Positions 61,032 to 64,000 of a DNA stretch of 64,000 bases are shown one piece after another (positions within the stretch are counted from its first letter, which is position 1; each line of letters opens with the position of its first letter). The notes under the pieces were generated by a model that was given only the letters and a program-made list of their open reading frames with translations, made no database searches and was not told where the DNA came from. The stretch spans positions 4,990,853-5,054,852 of the forward strand of contig CP054936.1 in NCBI GenBank assembly GCA_013364255.1, given 5' to 3'. Position numbers and translations under genes: made by a program. The DNA is from Streptomyces seoulensis. GTDB lineage: Bacteria > Actinomycetota > Actinomycetes > Streptomycetales > Streptomycetaceae.

Positions 61032-61757
61032 ATGGCGGACGAGACCGCCTACGGCGACGCGAGCGACCATGACCTCCTGTCCCGTCATGTGGCGGGCGAC
61101 CACGACGCCTTCGGTGAGCTGGTACGGCGTCACCGCGACCGCCTCTGGGCCGTCGCCCTGCGGACGCTGGGGGACCGCGAGGAGGCCGCCGACGCCGTCC
61201 AGGACGCGTTCGTCTCCGCCTACCGGGCCGCCCACACCTTCCGCGGTCAGTCGGCCGTCACGACCTGGCTGCACCGGATCACCGTGAACGCCTGCCTGGA
61301 CCGGGTCCGCAAGGCGGCCACGCGCAAGACCTCGCCCGTGGACGACGCCGAGCGGCTGGAACACCTGCTGGAGCCGCACGAGTCCGCCTCGGCGCCCGCC
61401 GAGCGCCACGACGTGCGGCGCCAGCTCGTCGCCGCGCTCGGCACCTTGCCGCCCGACCAGCGGGCCGCCCTGGTGCTCGTGGACATGCAGGGCTACCCGG
61501 TCGCCGAGGCCGCCCGCATCCTGGAGGTGCCCACCGGCACGGTCAAGAGCCGCTGCGCCCGGGGCAGGGCCAGACTCCTGCCGCTGCTCACCCACCTCAG
61601 ACCGGGCGGCACCGGCGCTGGGAAAGAGCCCGGCGCGGAACGGAACCGGGCACGGGGGGCATCCGTCCCACCGGCGGCGAGTCCCGGCGGCCCCGACGCG
61701 CAGGACCCCGGGCCAAGCGATCCAGCTGCTGTGAAGGGCGGAGGTGGGCGAGCGTGA
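61032..61757 (+). CDS. sigM: ECF RNA polymerase sigma factor SigM
   Basis: The 241-residue protein has ECF sigma region 2 (AFGELVRRHRDRLWAVALRTLGDREEAADAVQDAFVSAYRAAHTFRG) and region 4 (LVAALGTLPPDQRAALVLVDMQGYPVAEAARILEVPTGTVKSRCARGRARL). The tail of 60 residues is Pro/Gly/Ala-rich. ATG 61032 has GAGGGGG upstream. The next gene overlaps it and encodes the anti-sigma factor, so release by an envelope or redox signal is expected. Confidence 0.93.
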   Translation: MADETAYGDASDHDLLSRHVAGDHDAFGELVRRHRDRLWAVALRTLGDREEAADAVQDAFVSAYRAAHTFRGQSAVTTWLHRITVNACLDRVRKAATRKTSPVDDAERLEHLLEPHESASAPAERHDVRRQLVAALGTLPPDQRAALVLVDMQGYPVAEAARILEVPTGTVKSRCARGRARLLPLLTHLRPGGTGAGKEPGAERNRARGASVPPAASPGGPDAQDPGPSDPAAVKGGGGRA

Positions 61758-62620
61758 CATCCACGACGGACACGGCCGGGCACCCGGACGTCACCGAGAT
61801 CTCCGACCTCACCGAAGGCCTGCTCACCACCGCCCGGGCCGAGGAGCTGCGCCGGCATCTGGACGGCTGCGTCCCCTGCGCCGACGTGCACGCCGCGCTC
61901 GAGGAGATCCGCAGCCTGCTCGGCACGTCGCACGGCCCGCAGGAGGCGATGCCCGACGACATCGCGGACCGGATCGACGCCGCCCTGGCAGCCGAGGCCG
62001 GCGACGGCACCCATGTTTCACGTGAAACGGCGGCCTTGGACCGTCCTGCGGGCCGCGCACGCACCCCCAGCACCGGCCCGGGCCGCAAGAACCGTGCGCC
62101 TCGCGGCCGTCGCCGGATCGCCGTCCTGGGCACCGCGTTCACCGTCGCCGCCCTCGGTGTCGCCTCGGTGGTCGTGGTCTCCCTCCACGACGACCAGGAC
62201 GCCGGCACCACCGCTCACGGCCGGCCGAGCGCCGCGGCGGACACCTTCTCCGAGGGCGCCCTGCCCCAGCAGGTGTCCGGCCTGCTCGCCAAGGCGACCC
62301 AGAACTCACCCAACCCGGCCCACCCGCCGCACAGCTTCGGCCTTGAGTCGGACAAGGGCAGCGGCAAGCCGCACGTCCTCAAGAGCGAGCCCACCACCGT
62401 CCCGCTCCCCTCCTGCGTCCAGCAGGGCCTCAACAGCACCGAGTCCCCGCTCGCGGCCAAGGCCGGCATCTACGACGGCAAGGACGCCTATCTCGTCGTC
62501 CTGCCCGACGCCGAAGGCGACCCGACCCGTGTCACGGCCTACCTGGTGGACGCGACCTGCGTGCGCCATCCCTCGGTCGCGGCCAAGGTCCTGTTGAACC
62601 GCTCCTATCCTCGTTCCTGA
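61754..62620 (+). CDS. Zinc-finger anti-sigma factor of SigM
   Basis: The 288-residue protein starts at a GTG that overlaps the sigM stop by four bases (translational coupling). The N-terminal anti-sigma domain has HLDGCVPC, the H-x3-C-x2-C signature of ZAS anti-sigma factors, near residues 35-42. One membrane helix lies near residues 122-145 and an extracytoplasmic domain of about 140 residues follows. It would hold SigM at the membrane. A parS site lies in frame and encodes Val-Ser-Arg-Glu-Thr in the linker before the helix. Confidence 0.9.
   Translation: MTSTTDTAGHPDVTEISDLTEGLLTTARAEELRRHLDGCVPCADVHAALEEIRSLLGTSHGPQEAMPDDIADRIDAALAAEAGDGTHVSRETAALDRPAGRARTPSTGPGRKNRAPRGRRRIAVLGTAFTVAALGVASVVVVSLHDDQDAGTTAHGRPSAAADTFSEGALPQQVSGLLAKATQNSPNPAHPPHSFGLESDKGSGKPHVLKSEPTTVPLPSCVQQGLNSTESPLAAKAGIYDGKDAYLVVLPDAEGDPTRVTAYLVDATCVRHPSVAAKVLLNRSYPRS
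62015..62028. other. parS: parS site inside the anti-sigma factor gene
   Basis: A perfect GTTTCACGTGAAAC lies within the coding region and reads Val-Ser-Arg-Glu-Thr in the linker before the membrane helix. Confidence 0.9.
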
Positions 62621-62709
62621 GACCCCACGTCCCGGACCCACGGACGCTTGGCCCCTTCGCTGCGCGGTATCCCGTACGTGGGGGCGCTCGCGTGTGCCCG
62701 GGCAGAGCG

Positions 62710-62735
62710 GGAATGCGCGCCCCTTAGGATCCGTT
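62710..62735 (+). promoter_or_regulatory. SigR-type promoter of trxB-trxA
   Basis: GGAAT at 62710-62714 and GTT at 62733-62735 are separated by exactly 18 bases, the consensus of SigR promoters, which answer disulfide stress. In S. coelicolor trxBA is a classic SigR target. It lies about 70 bases upstream of the trxB start. Confidence 0.9.
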
Positions 62736-62806
62736 GGGTGGGGTGAGAGCAGAGAGAAGGGCTCCCCCCGGCCGTAGGACACAGTCCAGAGACGAGGAAT
62801 CAAGCC

Positions 62807-63778
62807 GTGAGCGACGTCCGTAACGTGATCATCATCGGCTCCGGGCCTGCCGGCTACACGGCGGCGCTCTACACCGCGCGTGCCTCGCTGAAGCCGCTGG
62901 TGTTCGAGGGTGCCGTCACCGCGGGTGGTGCGCTGATGAACACCACCGAGGTGGAGAACTTCCCGGGCTTCCGCGACGGCATCATGGGCCCCGACCTCAT
63001 GGACAACATGCGTGCCCAGGCCGAGCGCTTCGGCGCCGAGCTGGTGCCGGACGACATCGTCTCCGTCGACCTGTCGGGCGAGATCAAGACCGTCACGGAC
63101 ACCGTGGGCACGGTGCACCGGGCGAGGGCCGTCATCGTCACCACCGGCTCGCAGCACCGCAAGCTGGGCCTGCCGAACGAGGACGCGCTGTCGGGCCGCG
63201 GTGTGTCCTGGTGCGCCACCTGCGACGGCTTCTTCTTCAGGGACCAGGACATCGCCGTGATCGGCGGCGGCGACACCGCGATGGAGGAGGCCACCTTCCT
63301 CTCGCGCTTCGCCAAGTCCGTGACGATCGTGCACCGCCGGGACACCCTGCGCGCGTCCAAGGCGATGCAGGAGCGCGCCTTCGGCGACCCGAAGATCAAG
63401 TTCGTCTGGGACAGCGAGGTCGCCGAGATCCAGGGCGAGCAGAAGCTCTCCGGCCTGAAGCTGCGCAACCTCAAGACGGGCGAGCTCTCCGACCTCCCGG
63501 TGACGGGACTGTTCATCGCGATCGGCCACGACCCGCGGACCGAGCTGTTCAAGGGCCAGCTGGACCTGGACGACGAGGGCTACCTGAAGGTGCAGTCCCC
63601 CTCGACGCGCACCAACCTCACGGGTGTCTTCGGCGCCGGCGACGTCGTCGACCACACCTACCGCCAGGCCATCACCGCGGCCGGTACCGGCTGCTCCGCG
63701 GCTCTCGACGCCGAACGCTTCCTCGCCGCCCTCGCGGACAACGAGCAGAAGGCGGAGCCCGAGAAGAGCACTGTCTGA
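62807..63778 (+). CDS. trxB: Thioredoxin reductase
   Basis: TrxB reduces thioredoxin with NADPH through FAD. The 323-residue product has the FAD Rossmann motif IIIGSGPAGYTAALY near the N-terminus, the redox-active CATC (in VSWCATCDGFFF), the NADPH motif VIGGGDTAMEEA and the C-terminal FAD motif GVFGAGDVVDHTYRQAITAAGTG. GTG 62807 follows a poor ribosome site (GAGGAATCAAGCC). trxA starts 45 bases after the stop, so the two form an operon under the SigR-type promoter. Confidence 0.98.
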   Translation: MSDVRNVIIIGSGPAGYTAALYTARASLKPLVFEGAVTAGGALMNTTEVENFPGFRDGIMGPDLMDNMRAQAERFGAELVPDDIVSVDLSGEIKTVTDTVGTVHRARAVIVTTGSQHRKLGLPNEDALSGRGVSWCATCDGFFFRDQDIAVIGGGDTAMEEATFLSRFAKSVTIVHRRDTLRASKAMQERAFGDPKIKFVWDSEVAEIQGEQKLSGLKLRNLKTGELSDLPVTGLFIAIGHDPRTELFKGQLDLDDEGYLKVQSPSTRTNLTGVFGAGDVVDHTYRQAITAAGTGCSAALDAERFLAALADNEQKAEPEKSTV

Positions 63779-63823
63779 CCTCCCGCCCCACCCCACCGCA
63801 CCACATCAGTTAAGGAGCCCGCA

Positions 63824-64000
63824 GTGGCCGGCACCCTGAAGAACGTGACCGACGCCTCCTTCGACGAGGACGTCCTCAAGAACGACAAGCCCGTCCTGGT
63901 GGACTTCTGGGCCGCCTGGTGCGGTCCGTGCCGCCAGATCGCCCCCTCGCTGGAGGCGATCGCCGCCGAGCACGGCGACAAGATCGAGATCGTCAAGCTC
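63824..64000 (+). CDS. trxA: Thioredoxin (partial, C-terminus outside window)
   Basis: The first 59 codons of thioredoxin are in the window: VAGTLKNVTDASFDEDV, then PVLVDFWAAWCGPCRQIAPSLEAIA with the active site WCGPC. GTG 63824 has AAGGAG six bases upstream. It is reduced by TrxB, encoded just upstream in the same operon. Confidence 0.97.
   Translation, partial: MAGTLKNVTDASFDEDVLKNDKPVLVDFWAAWCGPCRQIAPSLEAIAAEHGDKIEIVKL

Noticed and set aside
1..64000. CRISPR arrays, tRNA or rRNA genes
   Set aside because: No evenly spaced direct repeats with spacers, no cas genes, no tRNA T-loop/acceptor pattern and no rRNA-like stretch were seen; a tRNA scan was not possible here.

Overview
The window is a Streptomyces chromosome arm segment close to the replication origin. 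The base composition is very high in GC, several genes carry the rare leucine codon TTA, ssgA/ssgR (a sporulation pair of streptomycetes) are present, and the gene order trxA-trxB-anti-sigma-sigM-pseudokinase-murJ-DUF6049-cca ... ino1-padR-PBP ... femX ... rpsF-ssb-rpsR-rplI-dnaB matches what I remember of the S. coelicolor origin-proximal region. Fourteen copies of the ParB site GTTTCACGTGAAAC (eleven perfect, three with one mismatch) are spread over 60 kb, as expected beside oriC. dnaA/dnaN are not in the window, so oriC itself lies outside it.

Layout. 1-4.1 kb: a truncated ABC ATPase, RNA 2'-phosphotransferase kptA, a hypothetical gene, a luciferase-like oxidoreductase and a HAD phosphatase. 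4.2-10.3 kb: cytochrome bd oxidase cydA-cydB plus a fused cydDC exporter, under a perfect Rex operator. 10.5-15.9 kb: a cyclophilin-like protein, hisC, a LacI regulator, a metallophosphatase and a membrane protein. 16-18 kb: thiC with a TPP riboswitch that holds two parS sites. 18-24.7 kb: a YibE/F-like protein, ssgA-ssgR, small membrane and cupin proteins, a PLP lyase and a LysR regulator. 24.8-30.8 kb: NUDIX, GNAT, GlcG/HbpS-like, MFS/MarR pair and a serine hydrolase.

30.96-35.39 kb is the accessory part: a decayed Tn7-like (TniQ-type) transposon with TGT...ACA ends, arrays of transposase-binding repeats at both ends and a target duplication. It is inserted 10 bp beyond the stop codon of dnaB, in the same geometry as Tn7 downstream of glmS. 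It keeps a frameshifted tniQ and the last 66 codons of a tniB/tnsC-like gene, has lost its transposase, and carries an ArsR-type regulator divergent from an intact-looking second peptide deformylase.

35.4-64 kb is core: dnaB, a MATE exporter, the rpsF-ssb-rpsR-rplI operon, femX and an alanine-racemase-like gene, a GT87 transferase, a class A PBP, padR-ino1, an MFS gene, an LppU-like lipoprotein-type protein, cca, DUF6049-murJ-pseudokinase-sigM-anti-sigma (cell wall precursor export and its regulation), and trxB-trxA behind a SigR-type promoter. DnaA-box-like clusters lie upstream of kptA and between dnaB and the MATE gene. All start choices are by eye; leaderless starts (TANNNT hexamer a few bases before ATG/GTG) seem common.
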